Shown here piece after piece: positions 1 to 10,406 of a stretch of DNA of 64,000 bases. The stretch is from positions 115,173 to 179,172 of the forward strand of contig NZ_BJWH01000006.1 of assembly GCF_007990265.1 (NCBI RefSeq), written 5' to 3'. Each line of letters starts with the position of its first letter. Within the stretch, counting starts at the first letter, position 1. Origin of the DNA: Cellulomonas terrae. GTDB lineage: Bacteria; Actinomycetota; Actinomycetes; Actinomycetales; Cellulomonadaceae. The position numbers were made by a program, and so were the translations under genes. The notes beneath the pieces are model-generated. The model had not been told where the DNA came from. It did no database searches and saw only the letters and a list, made by a program, of their open reading frames with translations.

Positions 1-890
1 CAGCCGATGTCGTCGAGCAGGGCCTGGTCGAACGTGCCGTCCTCGACGCCGGCCTTCGTGGCGGACCAGACGAACGGCCAGTTGACCATGAACGAGCCCA
101 TGTCGCCCTGGAAGATCGACAACGACGCGCCCTCGTCCTCCGTCGGCAGGGCGGGACCTCCGAGGTTCTCCTTGCCGATCGTGCCGATGATCGTCGCGGC
201 GGCCTCACCCGCCGGGCTCTCCAGCCCGAGGGTGACCTCGTCGGCCGGGGCCTCGGGGTTCTCGATGATCGTGCCGCCCGCGGACGCGACGAGCGCGTTG
301 ATCCACACGGTGAGGGACTCTGCCTTGGTGCCCTGGACCGCGAGGTACTTGTCCTGGTCCCGGGCCGCGGTCATGATCTGGTCCCACGTCACCGGGGCGG
401 CCTCCGGGTCCAGCCCCGCGGCCTGCGCCACGGACTTGCGGTACCAGAGCAGCTGCGTGTTGGCCCAGAACGGGACGGACACCAGCTCGTCGTCCCACGT
501 CGCCCCGGCCAGGGCGCCTGCCACGACGTTCTGCGTCACCCGCTCCGCGACGTCGTCGGGGACGGGCGCCAGGAACCCGGGCTCGGCCATCTCCGGGATG
601 AACGGCGGGTCCAGGCTCATGATGTCGATCGACGAGTCCTTGGCGGCCAGCCGGCGGGCCAGCTGCTCGCGCTGGGCGCTGGCGTCGCGCGGGAGCACCG
701 ACACCTCGATCGCGTACTGGCCTCCTGCGGCCTCCGTGCACTGCCTGGCGATCTCCGCCTGGCCGCCGTCGTCCGGGTTGATGTACCAGGTGAGGACGGG
801 GGTTCCGGACCCCGATCCCGCACATGCTGCCAACGGGGCGACGAGCCCCACCCCCAGTGCGAGGGCGAGCGCCCGTGTGCGTCGTCGCAC
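1..890 (-). CDS. Extracellular solute (sugar)-binding lipoprotein of an ABC transporter, N-terminal part
   Basis: This is the first ~296 residues of a minus-strand gene that runs off the left edge. The GTG start at 890 follows a GGAGG box (897-901) at 6 nt spacing. The first residues are Arg-rich, then comes a hydrophobic stretch ending in the lipobox LAAC, so it is an exported lipoprotein anchored on the outer face of the membrane. After it come TWYINPDDGG and, near the window edge, IFQGDMGSFMVNWPF, the pattern of family 1 solute-binding proteins (MalE/UgpB-like), which deliver sugars to an ABC importer. The permeases and the substrate lie outside the window. Family assignment is firm; oligosaccharide binding is an inference. 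Confidence 0.85.
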   Translation of the reverse strand, partial: MRRRTRALALALGVGLVAPLAACAGSGSGTPVLTWYINPDDGGQAEIARQCTEAAGGQYAIEVSVLPRDASAQREQLARRLAAKDSSIDIMSLDPPFIPEMAEPGFLAPVPDDVAERVTQNVVAGALAGATWDDELVSVPFWANTQLLWYRKSVAQAAGLDPEAAPVTWDQIMTAARDQDKYLAVQGTKAESLTVWINALVASAGGTIIENPEAPADEVTLGLESPAGEAAATIIGTIGKENLGGPALPTEDEGASLSIFQGDMGSFMVNWPFVWSATKAGVEDGTFDQALLDDIG

Positions 891-1029
891 GGAGCACCTC
901 CGAACCGAGGCGTCGACGCCTCACACTCAAGGGCTACACCCGTTCGCCCCACCGGCGCCACCGGTAGCGACGTTTCTCGCACGGTGAACGGGGCTCCCCG
1001 GCGAGGTCCGGACCTGCGACGATGACGCC

Positions 1030-1665
1030 GTGCCCCGTCCCACCACACCCGCCGAAGCCCTGTCCGCGCTGCGCGAGGGAAACGAGCGGTTCGTCCGCGG
1101 CGAGATGCTCCACCCGTCGCAGGGCGTCGACCACCGCTCCGAGCTCAGCGTCGCCCAGTACCCGTTCGCCGTGATCTTCGGCTGCTCCGACTCCCGGGTC
1201 GCCGCCGAGATCATCTTCGACCAGGGGCTCGGGGACGTGTTCGTGGTCCGGACCGCCGGTCACGTGCTCGACACCACGGTCATCGGGTCGATCGAGTACG
1301 GCGTCGACGTCCTGGGGGCGTCCCTGGTCGTCGTCCTGGGCCACGACAGCTGCGGCGCGGTCGCCGCGGCGACCGCCGCCCTGACCACCGGCGAGCTGCC
1401 GACCGGGTTCGTGCGCGCGATCGTCGACCGGGTCATCCCGAGCATCGTCAACCTCGCAGGCGGTGGCCTCGGTGCGCTGAGCACGCTGGACCCGGCGGCG
1501 CTCGGGCACGAGCACGTCCGGCACACCGTGCAGATGATCCAGGGGTACTCCCGCTCGCTCGCGGAGGCCGTGACCGAGGGGCGCGTGGCGATCGTCGGGC
1601 TCGAGTACACGCTGGCCGACGGGACCGTGCACCTGACCGAGTCGCTGGGGGACGTCGAGGGCTGA
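1030..1665 (+). CDS. Beta-class carbonic anhydrase
   Basis: This 211-residue protein interconverts CO2 and bicarbonate in the cytoplasm. The zinc site is visible as GCSDSRV (about residues 56-62; Cys ligand and catalytic Asp-Arg dyad) and HDSCGAV about 50 residues later (His and Cys ligands), in the order and spacing of beta carbonic anhydrases, and the length is normal for a bacterial enzyme. The GTG start at 1030 has no clear Shine-Dalgarno sequence. It is divergent from the sugar-binding lipoprotein across 139 bp and lies 22 bp before fumC, so the two plus-strand genes may be cotranscribed. Bicarbonate supply for anaplerosis is the usual role; nothing here points to a special one. Confidence 0.93.
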   Translation: MPRPTTPAEALSALREGNERFVRGEMLHPSQGVDHRSELSVAQYPFAVIFGCSDSRVAAEIIFDQGLGDVFVVRTAGHVLDTTVIGSIEYGVDVLGASLVVVLGHDSCGAVAAATAALTTGELPTGFVRAIVDRVIPSIVNLAGGGLGALSTLDPAALGHEHVRHTVQMIQGYSRSLAEAVTEGRVAIVGLEYTLADGTVHLTESLGDVEG

Positions 1666-1687
1666 CCGGTGCGGCAGGATGGCTCGC

Positions 1688-3085
1688 ATGACTTCTGAGT
1701 TCCGCATCGAGCACGACACGATGGGAGAGGTGCGCGTCCCCGTCGACGCCCTCTACCGCGCACAGACCCAGCGGGCGGTCGAGAACTTCCCGATCTCCGG
1801 CAGCCGCCTCGAGCGCAGCCACATCGAGGCCCTGGCCCGCATCAAGAAGGCCGCGGCCCGCGCGAACGCCGAGCTCGGCGTGCTGGACCAGGACGTCGCG
1901 GACGCCATCGTCGCCGCCGCGGACGACGTGGCCTCCGGCGCGCACGACGGCGACTTCCCGATCGACGTCTACCAGACGGGCTCGGGCACCAGCTCGAACA
2001 TGAACACCAACGAGGTGCTCGCGACGCTGGCGACGCGCAGGCTCGGGCGGGACGTGCACCCGAACGACCACGTCAACGCGTCGCAGTCGTCCAACGACGT
2101 GTTCCCGACGTCGGTGCACGTCGCCGCGACCGCGGGCGTCGTCCGGGACCTGGTCCCGGCGCTGGCGCACCTCGCCGAGGCGCTCGAGGCGAAGTCGACC
2201 GAGTGGGCCACCGTGGTGAAGTCCGGTCGCACGCACCTCATGGACGCCACGCCCGTGACGCTCGGGCAGGAGTTCGGCGGGTACGCGGCCGCGATCCGGT
2301 ACGGCATCGAGCGGCTCGAGTCCGCCCTCCCCCGCGCCGCCGAGGTCCCGCTGGGCGGCACCGCGGTCGGCACCGGCATCAACACCCCCGCGGGCTTCCC
2401 GCAGCGCGTGATCGCGCTGCTGCGCGAGGACACGGGCCTGCCGCTGACCGAGGCGCGGGACCACTTCGAGGCGCAGAGCTCGCGCGACGGGCTGGTCGAG
2501 CTGTCCGGTGCGCTGCGCACGATCGCGGTCAGCCTCACCAAGATCTGCAACGACCTGCGCTGGATGGGCTCCGGACCGAACACCGGCCTCGGCGAGATCG
2601 CGATCCCCGACCTGCAGCCGGGCTCGTCGATCATGCCCGGCAAGGTCAACCCCGTCATCCCCGAGGCGGTGCTCATGGTCGCCGCGCGGGTCGTCGGCAA
2701 CGACGCGACCGTCGCGTGGGCCGGTGCGAGCGGGTCGTTCGAGCTCAACGTGCAGATCCCGGTGATCGCCGCGGGCGTGCTGGAGTCCGTGCGGCTGCTC
2801 GCGAACGCGTCCCGGCTGCTCGCGGACAAGACGGTCGTCGGGCTCGTCGCGAACGTCGAGCGTGCCCGCGAGCTGGCCGAGTCGTCGCCGTCGATCGTCA
2901 CGCCGCTGAACCGCGTGATCGGGTACGAGGCGGCCGCGAAGATCGCCAAGCACGCCGTGAAGCACGGGATCACCGTGCGGGCTGCGGTCATCGACCTCGG
3001 CTTCGTCGAGCGCGGCGAGGTCACCGAGGAGCAGCTGGACAGCGCCCTGGACGTCCTGAGCATGACGAGGCCGCCGCAGGCCTGA
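1688..3085 (+). CDS. fumC: Class II fumarate hydratase
   Basis: Fumarase C reversibly hydrates fumarate to malate in the TCA cycle, without an iron-sulfur cluster. The 465-residue length is typical. The fumarase/aspartase signature [11 protein letters not shown] (about residue 316 onward) carries the catalytic Ser loop, and [14 protein letters not shown] and the [14 protein letters not shown] region form the substrate site. I start at the ATG at 1688 ([10 protein letters not shown]), as homologues do, not at the in-frame ATG at 1679. Ribosome-binding signals before it are weak. The gene ends just before a strong hairpin terminator. M. tuberculosis also keeps fum in this neighbourhood. Confidence 0.95.
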   Translation: MTSEFRIEHDTMGEVRVPVDALYRAQTQRAVENFPISGSRLERSHIEALARIKKAAARANAELGVLDQDVADAIVAAADDVASGAHDGDFPIDVYQTGSGTSSNMNTNEVLATLATRRLGRDVHPNDHVNASQSSNDVFPTSVHVAATAGVVRDLVPALAHLAEALEAKSTEWATVVKSGRTHLMDATPVTLGQEFGGYAAAIRYGIERLESALPRAAEVPLGGTAVGTGINTPAGFPQRVIALLREDTGLPLTEARDHFEAQSSRDGLVELSGALRTIAVSLTKICNDLRWMGSGPNTGLGEIAIPDLQPGSSIMPGKVNPVIPEAVLMVAARVVGNDATVAWAGASGSFELNVQIPVIAAGVLESVRLLANASRLLADKTVVGLVANVERARELAESSPSIVTPLNRVIGYEAAAKIAKHAVKHGITVRAAVIDLGFVERGEVTEEQLDSALDVLSMTRPPQA

Positions 3086-3096
3086 GCGCACGACGA

Positions 3097-3129
3097 CGAA
3101 GGCCCCGGGTTCGCCGCCCGGGGCCTTCG
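3097..3129 (+). terminator. Intrinsic terminator after fumC
   Basis: A perfect 13-bp inverted repeat (arms CGAAGGCCCCGGG at 3097-3109 and its complement at 3117-3129) with a 7-nt loop lies 11 nt after the fumC stop. It has no long T-run, which is usual for high-GC actinobacterial terminators. Confidence 0.8.
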
Positions 3130-3251
3130 TTCGTATCGGTTCGATCACAACTGCGGGATCGCTCCCACACTTCCTGTCTGCTCCTTTACGATCGCCGGAC
3201 CGCGCAGCGTCGTCCCCTGTCTCCGCTGCGCCCACGGGACGAGGAGGTCGG

Positions 3252-6200
3252 ATGGGCTGGAGCCTGCGCGTGCTGCGGCACCGTGCCGCCGCCCAGGGGA
3301 CCCTCCTGGCCACGGTCGTCGCCGTCGCCCTCGTCGGCGCCAGCCTGCTCGGCACGTTCGCGCTCCTGCTGTTCACCAGCGAGACCCGCGCGATGGACGC
3401 CGCCCTGACGCGGGCACCGGCCGCAGGCACCGACCTCGACATCGAGCTGGGGCTCCAGAACGGCACCCCGGCCGATGCCGTCGCGGCCGGCGAGGCCTTC
3501 TTCGACGAGCTCCTGGGCGACCTCACGTCGACGCGGTCCCAGTGGCTCACGTCGCCGCTGTACCGGCTGCTCTCCGAGGGCGACACCGTGGGCACCCCCA
3601 TGGCCTACCTGGCCACCAACCCCGAGATCCCGGACCACGCCACGCTCGTGGCCGGCGGCTGGCCGACCGCCGGGGTCGTCGACGGCCGGGTCCAGGTCGC
3701 CGTGCCCAAGATCGCGGCCGAGGAGTACGGGTGGACGGTCGGCACCGAGCTCCCGCTGCGGGACCTGGCCACCTACAAGCAGGGGGCGTCCGCCGTCGTC
3801 GTCGGCATCCACGAGCTCGGCAAGCCGCGCAGCCTGTGGACGCGTGACCTCCTGCAGGGCGCCCAGCACGACCCCCGGTACCCGGTGCCCGGCTCGTTCG
3901 GCTTCGTCGCCACCGACGCCTGGGGCCCGTTCGTCGTCGCACCCGAGGCGCTGACCGCCCCCGGCTCGGTGGCCACGGTCCGGATGGTCGCGTCGCCGCA
4001 GCTCGCGGACAGCCCGGCCGGCGCCGTCGACGCCGTGCGCGCGCGCCTCGACGACGCCCAGGCCACCCTCGTCGCCGCGACCGACCTCGACGTGGTCACG
4101 GCACTGTTCCGGTCGCGCCTCGCCACCACGATCGACGTGGCCCAGGGCAACCTGGCGGTCACACGGGTCAGCCTCGTCATCATCGGGCTCATGCTCGTGG
4201 TGCTCGCGGTCACGGTCCTGCTGCTGGCCGCCCGCCTGCTCGCCGACCGTCGCGCCCCGGAGCAGACCCTCATGTCGTCCCGCGGGGCGTCCGGCCGGCA
4301 GCTGCTCGGGCTCGCGGCGCTCGAGGCGGCGTGCGTCGCGCTCGTCACGACCCTGGTCTCCCCGTGGCTCGCCGTGTGGCTGTTCCAGGCGATCACCTCC
4401 GTCGGCCCTCTCGCGGAGGCGGGGCTGAACCACGACCCGGGCCGCCCCCCGTCGCTGTGGATCACCTGCGTCGTCTCGTCGTTCGTCCTCGCGGGCGTGC
4501 TTCTCGGGCCCCTGCTGCGGCGCCGGGGAAGCGTCGTCGACGCCGAGCAGCAGCTCGTGCGCCAGGACCGGCGCGGCGGGATCGCCCGGTCCGGCGCGGA
4601 CCTCGCCCTCCTCGTGCTGGCCGGTCTCGCCGTCTGGCAGCTCCGGGCCTACAAGTCGCCCGTCGCCGGGGACGGCTCGGAGCGTCTGGACCCGCTCCTC
4701 GTGGCGGCCCCAGCGCTGCTGCTGCTCGCCGGCGCCGTGCTCGCGCTGCGCCTGCTGCCCCTGGTCGCGCACGTCGGCGAGCGGCTGGCCACCCGCAGCC
4801 GGTCGCTCATCTCCCCGCTCGCCGCGTGGGAGGTCGGTCGCCGACCCGGCCGGGCGGCCGGGGCCGTCCTGCTGCTCACCCTGGCTCTGGCGGTCGGCTC
4901 GTTCTCGCAGTCCTTCCTCGACACGTGGCGGACCTCGCAGGCCGACCAGGTGGACCTCGTCGTGGGGACCGACCTGCGGCTCGACCGGGTGGGGGGCTCG
5001 GGCATCGCGCAGGCGACGGCCGTCGAGAGCCTGCCCGACGTGCAGGCGACCAGCCCGGTGACGTTCCGGTCGGTGACCGTGGGCGACCCCGCCGACACCC
5101 CCGGTGAGAGCCGAGGACGCTCGGTCAACCTCCTCGCGCTCGACACGACGCAGGCCGACGCCCTCCTGCGCGGCCGGATGACCCCGTCCTGGGGCGCCAT
5201 CGCGGAGCCCCTGCAGCCCGCCGCGCCCGCGACCGGCATCGCGCTCCCGGGCGCTCCTACGGCCCTCCTCCTCGACGTCGAGAGCTCCCTGTCCCCGGCC
5301 GTCCCGAGCACGCTGCTGATCAGCGTCGTCCTCGAGGACCCGCTCGGGACGCGCAGCCCGGTGGAGCTCGCGCCGATCCCCGCGGTCGGCGTCGCGGACG
5401 ACGTCACCGTCCCGCTGCCGGACACCGCCAGCGGTCTGCGCCTCGTCGGGATCGTCGCGCAGCTCCTGCCCGGCGACGCCGACCCGGAGAGCGTGATCGG
5501 GGACGGCCTGGCCGACGTCCGACTCGACGTGAGCGTGCGGGACCTGCGCGCCGTCGAGCGTCCAGCCGGGGCCACCACCGACACCGTGACGCCCGTCGTG
5601 CTCACCGCGGCGCCGTGGACCGTCCAGGGCGCGCTCCAGGAGGACGGCACGCGGCCGCTGCTGGCGGTCCGTACCGAGGCCGAGGTCCTGCGCATCACCG
5701 GCGCGATCGACCCGTTCGTGATCCTCTTCGGGCACTCCGGGTTCGCCGCGGCGACGTTCGAGGCGCCCGGCCCGATCCCGGTCGTCGTGACCGACACGCT
5801 GGCTGCCTCTTTCGCGGTACAGGCCGGCGACGAGCTCGTGCTCGACCTCGACGGGGTCCGCATGCCGGTGGTCATGGAGCGGGAGGTCGCCTACCTGCCC
5901 GGACTGCCCACGGGCGCGGCCCTGCTGGTCGACCGGGACCTGCTGACGCGCGCCTCCCTGCTGGGGTCGTCCACCAGCCAGCTGCTCGACGAGTGGTGGT
6001 TCCAGGTCCCCGACGCGAGCGCGCCCGGGGCCGTCCAGCACGCCCAGCAGGAGGACCTCGGCGTCGCCGTCGACCGGGTCACCGCCCGCGAGGTCGCCAT
6101 CGACGGCCCCCTGCGCGTCGGCGTGCAGGCCGCACTGTGGATCGTGACCGCCGCCGCGGTGGCGCTCGCGGTCGCGGGCTTCGCGATGAGCGCCACGGTG

Positions 6201-6548
6201 GCCGTGCGGACCCGTCGCCTCGAGCTGGCGCGGCTGCAGGCCCTCGGTGCTCCGCGGTCCGGCCTGGTCCGCTCCGTGCTGGTCGAGCACGGGATCCTCG
6301 GCGTGCTGGGCCTGCTCGCCGGGCTCACGCTCGGCGCCGTGCTCGGCCAGGTGGTGGCCCCGCTGGTGACCGTGTCCGCCGAGGGCGGCCGGCCCATCCC
6401 GTCGGTGGTCGTGCAGTGGCCGTGGCTCTCGCAGGCGACGCTCGTCGTCGTGCTCGTCGTGCTCGTCGGCGGCGCCGTCGCGCTGACGACCAACGCCCTG
6501 CTGAAGCGCGCGTCCGGCGAGCTCCTGCGGCTGGGGGACGAGCGATGA
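3252..6548 (+). CDS. Large FtsX-type ABC transporter permease (first of a pair)
   Basis: A 1,098-residue integral membrane protein, starting with ATG behind a GAGGAGG box. One membrane helix lies at about residues 17-42, then a large extracytoplasmic domain, helices at about 303-330, 350-378 and 403-425, a few more to about 555, a second large extracytoplasmic domain, and a C-terminal group from about 958 to 1085. This duplicated FtsX/MacB-like plan belongs to permeases that use ATP for mechanical work on lipids, lipoproteins or envelope enzymes, not small-solute import. RTRRLELARLQALGAPR near residue 985 resembles the coupling segment of FtsX domains. The stop overlaps the next permease start (ATGA). 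Substrate unknown. Confidence 0.88.
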   Translation: MGWSLRVLRHRAAAQGTLLATVVAVALVGASLLGTFALLLFTSETRAMDAALTRAPAAGTDLDIELGLQNGTPADAVAAGEAFFDELLGDLTSTRSQWLTSPLYRLLSEGDTVGTPMAYLATNPEIPDHATLVAGGWPTAGVVDGRVQVAVPKIAAEEYGWTVGTELPLRDLATYKQGASAVVVGIHELGKPRSLWTRDLLQGAQHDPRYPVPGSFGFVATDAWGPFVVAPEALTAPGSVATVRMVASPQLADSPAGAVDAVRARLDDAQATLVAATDLDVVTALFRSRLATTIDVAQGNLAVTRVSLVIIGLMLVVLAVTVLLLAARLLADRRAPEQTLMSSRGASGRQLLGLAALEAACVALVTTLVSPWLAVWLFQAITSVGPLAEAGLNHDPGRPPSLWITCVVSSFVLAGVLLGPLLRRRGSVVDAEQQLVRQDRRGGIARSGADLALLVLAGLAVWQLRAYKSPVAGDGSERLDPLLVAAPALLLLAGAVLALRLLPLVAHVGERLATRSRSLISPLAAWEVGRRPGRAAGAVLLLTLALAVGSFSQSFLDTWRTSQADQVDLVVGTDLRLDRVGGSGIAQATAVESLPDVQATSPVTFRSVTVGDPADTPGESRGRSVNLLALDTTQADALLRGRMTPSWGAIAEPLQPAAPATGIALPGAPTALLLDVESSLSPAVPSTLLISVVLEDPLGTRSPVELAPIPAVGVADDVTVPLPDTASGLRLVGIVAQLLPGDADPESVIGDGLADVRLDVSVRDLRAVERPAGATTDTVTPVVLTAAPWTVQGALQEDGTRPLLAVRTEAEVLRITGAIDPFVILFGHSGFAAATFEAPGPIPVVVTDTLAASFAVQAGDELVLDLDGVRMPVVMEREVAYLPGLPTGAALLVDRDLLTRASLLGSSTSQLLDEWWFQVPDASAPGAVQHAQQEDLGVAVDRVTAREVAIDGPLRVGVQAALWIVTAAAVALAVAGFAMSATVAVRTRRLELARLQALGAPRSGLVRSVLVEHGILGVLGLLAGLTLGAVLGQVVAPLVTVSAEGGRPIPSVVVQWPWLSQATLVVVLVVLVGGAVALTTNALLKRASGELLRLGDER

Positions 6549-9331
6549 CGATGACGACGCTGCGCACGCGGACCGCGTCGGGCTGGCGCGCGACCACGGG
6601 AGACGCGGTCCTCGTCGCGCGCCGACGCAGCCGCCAGGACGCCGGCCTGCTGGTCCTGGCAGCCGTCGTGCTCGCCGTCACGGTCCTCATCGCCCTCGCC
6701 GTCCCCCGGATCGTGCTGCGCACCGCCGACGCGGGCGTCCAGGGCGCCGTCCGGGACGCCGGACCGGCAGCCGACGTCGTCGCCGTGCTGGGCGGACCGG
6801 GCGTCGGCGCCGTCGACGCCGCGGGGCGCCCCGCACGCGTCGACAACGCGTCGACCCTGGTCGCGAACGCGGCGAGGGACATGGCGACCTCGCTCCCGGA
6901 GCCCGTGCAGGCCGTGACGGCGCCCGTCGTCACCTCGGTCCAGGGCGCTCCGCTCACCGCGCGGCTGGGCGACGAGTTCGTCGGCACGAGGATCGTGCAC
7001 CTCGGCACGCCCACCTCCGACGATCCGATCGTCCGGTGGGTCACGGGGATCGAGCCCCGCATGACGCCCGTGCTCCCGGCCGGGTCGACGGAGCCGCGCG
7101 CGGTCGAGGTGGGGGTGTCCACCGCCGCGGCGGAGCAGCTCGGGATCCAGGTCGGCACCCGGCTGCCGCTGACCGGTCCCACCCGTGGCGACGCCGTGGC
7201 CGTCGTGACCGGCCTGTACGAGCCCGTCGACCCGATGTCGCCCGTGTGGTCCTCGTTCGCCGACCTGCGCGAACCGCAGCCGGCGCCCGCGGTGGCAGCC
7301 CTCGTCGGCCGGGCGGGCCTGCTCACCTCGGACGCGTCCCTGGCCGACGCGCTGCAGGTCTCGACCTCGGTCAGCATGACCTTCCGGTTCCCGGTCGTCG
7401 CGACCGACCTGCGCGCGACCGACACCCGCGCGGTCGCGCAGGCCGTCACGCAGGTCATCGCGCTGCCCGGTCCGCTGACCGGGTCGGACGGGCGGACACC
7501 GTCGGTCGGCAGCGACCTGGACACGGTGCTGCGCGCCGCCGACGCGCGCCTGCTCGCGGGCACGGCGCAGACGTCGGTGCTCCTCGTGGGCCTCGCGGCC
7601 GTCGGCGCGCTCACGCTCGTCCTCGCCGCGCGCCTGCTGGTGGTCCGCCGCGAGACCTTCCTGCTCGCGGAGCGCGCCCGCGGGGCGTCCGTCGCGTCGG
7701 TCGGTCTGCGCGCCCTGGTGGAGAGCGTCCCGATCGTCGCCCTGGCGACCGTCGTGGGTGCCGCCGGGGCGTGGCTGATCGTGCCGGACCCCCGAGGGAC
7801 GTGGGCCGTGGCCGCGGCGATCGTGCTGGTCGCCGCGACGGCGCCCGCGATCGCCGCGGCGGTCGTCGTGGCCGGCGCCTGGACCGGGCGTCGCCTGCCC
7901 GCGAACCGCGCGGACCGCGAGCGCGTGCTCGGACGCCGCCGCGTCCGCCGCCTGACGGCCGAGCTGGCCCTGGTCGCGATCGCCGCGGCGGCGCTGGTCT
8001 CGGCGCGGGGGCGCGGGCTCGTGCAGACCGCCACCGGCGGCGTCGACCTGCTCCTGGCAGCCACCCCCGTCCTCCTGGCCGGCGCCGCGACCGTGCTCCT
8101 GGCGCGCGTCCTCCCCCCGCTGCTGCGCGGCCTGTCCGGCCTCGCGGCGCGCCAGCGCTCGCTCGTGCCCGTCGTCGCCACGGCGCGGGCGGGTCGCACC
8201 GCCGGGACGCGGGTCCCGCTGCTCACCCTGACCATCGCCATCGCCCTCGTGGTCTTCTGCGGCACCACCGCCGTCACGGTCGCCTCGGGGCAGGTCACCG
8301 CCGCCGAGATCGTGGTCGGCGCGGAGGTCCGCATCGACGGAGAGCTCGACCCGGCCGTCGTCGCAGGGCTGCGCGACGCACCCGGGGTCACGGCGGTCGC
8401 CGGCGCGACCGTCCTGAGCGAGCGCACGTTCGGCCGGTCCAGCGGGGTCAAGGCGCAGGTCATGCTCGTGGACTCCGCCGACCTGGCCCAGATCCTCACC
8501 GCCCACGACCGCGCGGTGGACCCGGGGCTGACGTCGCTCGGGTCCGCGCAGGACGACAGCGTTCCCGCGCTCATCTCGCCGTCTCTGCGCAGCACGGCGG
8601 AGCTCATCGCCCCGGCCGTCATGGGCGCGGAGGACTTCGTCCCTCTCTCGGTCATCGGGTCCGCGGACAACCCGCCCGTCCTGCCCACGCGGTCGTCGAC
8701 GCTGTCCACGGCGAAGGGTGTCGTGGTCGTCGACCGCGAGGTCTTCGCGTCGGTGTCCGGCGACGAGATGCCCGCGACCACCACCTGGGTGGACGGTCCC
8801 GGAGCCGTGGCGGCGGTGCGTGACGCGGGGGTGGCCGAGTCCCCCGGGACCACCGTGACCGAGCGCGCCGACTGGCTGAGCACGTGGCGGGCGTCGCCCC
8901 TCAACGCGGGCCTGCTCGCGCTCCTCGTCGCGACGGGCATCGTCCTCGCCGGCTACGCGGCGCTCGGGCTGGTGCTCACGGTCGTGGCGACGAGCCGCGA
9001 GCGCGGTCGCACGCTGTCCGCGCTGCGCACGCTCGGGCTCGACGCGCGGACCGCACGGGCGATGACGTTCGGCGAGCTGGCCCCGCTGGCGCTCGCCGCG
9101 GTGCTGGCAGGGACGACCATCGGGATCGCGGTCCCCTGGGTGCTCATGGGAGCGCTGGGGCTGGACCTGCTCACGGGTCACCCGGCGGCGACGTCGCTGG
9201 AGGTCACCTGGGTCCCGATCGTCGGGGCGACCGCCGTGGTCCTGGGCGCGCTCGCGGTCGCGGTGTGGGTCGAGTCGGCGGTCCGGCGGCGGGACCGGCT
9301 CGGCGACGTCCTGCGGGTGGGCGAGCGATGA
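6545..9331 (+). CDS. Large FtsX-type ABC transporter permease (second of a pair)
   Basis: The ATG at 6545 overlaps the previous stop (ATGA), giving 928 residues; a second ATG two codons later is also possible. It has one N-terminal helix at about residues 35-58, a large extracytoplasmic domain, a central block of several helices at about 340-500, a second extracytoplasmic domain, and C-terminal helices at about 790-920. SRERGRTLSALRTLGLDAR matches the FtsX coupling motif in the partner permease. The two presumably form a heterodimer served by the two ATPases downstream. Neither has peptidase or bacteriocin-processing motifs. It is shorter than its partner because its extracytoplasmic domains are smaller. 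Confidence 0.87.
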   Translation: MTMTTLRTRTASGWRATTGDAVLVARRRSRQDAGLLVLAAVVLAVTVLIALAVPRIVLRTADAGVQGAVRDAGPAADVVAVLGGPGVGAVDAAGRPARVDNASTLVANAARDMATSLPEPVQAVTAPVVTSVQGAPLTARLGDEFVGTRIVHLGTPTSDDPIVRWVTGIEPRMTPVLPAGSTEPRAVEVGVSTAAAEQLGIQVGTRLPLTGPTRGDAVAVVTGLYEPVDPMSPVWSSFADLREPQPAPAVAALVGRAGLLTSDASLADALQVSTSVSMTFRFPVVATDLRATDTRAVAQAVTQVIALPGPLTGSDGRTPSVGSDLDTVLRAADARLLAGTAQTSVLLVGLAAVGALTLVLAARLLVVRRETFLLAERARGASVASVGLRALVESVPIVALATVVGAAGAWLIVPDPRGTWAVAAAIVLVAATAPAIAAAVVVAGAWTGRRLPANRADRERVLGRRRVRRLTAELALVAIAAAALVSARGRGLVQTATGGVDLLLAATPVLLAGAATVLLARVLPPLLRGLSGLAARQRSLVPVVATARAGRTAGTRVPLLTLTIAIALVVFCGTTAVTVASGQVTAAEIVVGAEVRIDGELDPAVVAGLRDAPGVTAVAGATVLSERTFGRSSGVKAQVMLVDSADLAQILTAHDRAVDPGLTSLGSAQDDSVPALISPSLRSTAELIAPAVMGAEDFVPLSVIGSADNPPVLPTRSSTLSTAKGVVVVDREVFASVSGDEMPATTTWVDGPGAVAAVRDAGVAESPGTTVTERADWLSTWRASPLNAGLLALLVATGIVLAGYAALGLVLTVVATSRERGRTLSALRTLGLDARTARAMTFGELAPLALAAVLAGTTIGIAVPWVLMGALGLDLLTGHPAATSLEVTWVPIVGATAVVLGALAVAVWVESAVRRRDRLGDVLRVGER

Positions 9332-9353
9332 GCACGACGACAAGGAGGCACGG

Positions 9354-10406
9354 ATGAACGCGGTGCAGACGGTCGAGGAGCCGACGCTGGACACGCTCGA
9401 GGCGCGCGCCCGGAGGCGGACCGGGGACTTCGGCGAGCACGCGCTCATCGTGTGCGACTCCCTGGTGCGCATCTACCAGTCCGAGGGCGTCGAGGTGCAG
9501 GCGCTGCAGGGCCTGGACCTGCTGGTCGAGGACGGCGAGCTCGTCGCGATCGTGGGTGCCTCCGGTTCGGGCAAGTCGACGCTGCTGTCGGTGCTGTCCG
9601 GGCTGGACGTCCCGACCGCCGGCAAGGTCCGCGTCGGCCCGTGGGACCTCATGGCGATGTCGAGCAGGCAGCGGGTGGAGTACCGGCGCTCCATGGTCGG
9701 GTTCGTCTGGCAGCAGACCGCCCGCAACGTGGTGCCGTACCTGAGCGGGACCGAGAACGTCGCGTTCCCGCTCGCGCTCGCCGGGGTGGGGCGCAAGACG
9801 CGCGACCGACGGGCTGCCGAGCTGTTGGACGTGCTCGGCGTCGGGTACTGCGCCGACCGCCGCCCCGGGCAGATGTCGGGCGGAGAGCAGCAGCGCGTCG
9901 CCATCGCGGTCGCGCTCGCCAACTCCCCCCAGGTCCTCTTCGCCGACGAGCCCACCGGTGAGCTCGACTCCGCGACGTCGCACGACGTCCTGGAGGGCCT
10001 GCGGACCGTCAACCGGGAGCTCGGCACCACGGTCGTGGTCGTGACGCACGACCCGGGCGTCAGCGAGCACGTGCAGCGCACGGTCGCCATCCGCGACGGC
10101 CGCACGAGCTCGGAGACCGTCCGGCGCACGCACACCCGCGACGACGGCACCGAGCACGTGGTCGCCGAGGAGCTGGCGGTGCTCGACCGTGCGGGTCGGG
10201 TGCAGCTGCCGCGCGAGTACCGGGACGCCCTGAACCTCGTGGGCCGCGTCCGGCTGGCGCTCGAGGAGTCGCACGTCTCGCTGTGGCCGGACCGGCCGAT
10301 GCCGGCGCGGGCCCCTGGCCGACCTGCGGGCCGGCACTCCGCGACACCCACCGGGGCGGTCCCCGTCGTCCCCGCACCACCCGCCGACGAGGAGGCAGAC
10401 CGGTGA
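9354..10406 (+). CDS. LolD/MacB-type ABC ATPase with AbrB-like C-terminal extension
   Basis: A 350-residue ATPase starting with ATG behind AAGGAGG, 22 nt after the permease. The nucleotide-binding domain fills about residues 38-260: Walker A GASGSGKST, signature MSGGEQQRV, Walker B LFADEPTGELD and switch His in VVVVTHDP. This MacB/LolD type pairs with FtsX permeases. The family usually stops near 230 residues. Here about 90 more follow, and residues ~274-312 read LDRAGRVQLPREYRDAL, like the swapped-hairpin AbrB/SpoVT fold, before a Pro/Ala-rich tail. A dimerisation or docking role is my inference. Its stop overlaps the next ATPase start (GTGA). Confidence 0.9.
   Translation: MNAVQTVEEPTLDTLEARARRRTGDFGEHALIVCDSLVRIYQSEGVEVQALQGLDLLVEDGELVAIVGASGSGKSTLLSVLSGLDVPTAGKVRVGPWDLMAMSSRQRVEYRRSMVGFVWQQTARNVVPYLSGTENVAFPLALAGVGRKTRDRRAAELLDVLGVGYCADRRPGQMSGGEQQRVAIAVALANSPQVLFADEPTGELDSATSHDVLEGLRTVNRELGTTVVVVTHDPGVSEHVQRTVAIRDGRTSSETVRRTHTRDDGTEHVVAEELAVLDRAGRVQLPREYRDALNLVGRVRLALEESHVSLWPDRPMPARAPGRPAGRHSATPTGAVPVVPAPPADEEADR

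Noticed and set aside
3097..3129. Riboswitch or attenuator after fumC
   Set aside because: Simple short-loop perfect hairpin right after a stop fits an intrinsic terminator.
3186..6290. Long open frame on the minus strand opposite the first FtsX permease (1,034 codons)
   Set aside because: In DNA this GC-rich, long stop-free frames opposite genes are common. Its product is low-complexity and Arg/Gly/Asp-rich with no recognisable fold, while the plus-strand frame encodes a clear membrane protein.
5891..9472. 1,193-codon minus-strand frame opposite the second FtsX permease
   Set aside because: Same reason: composition is that of a shadow, and it would overlap both permease genes.
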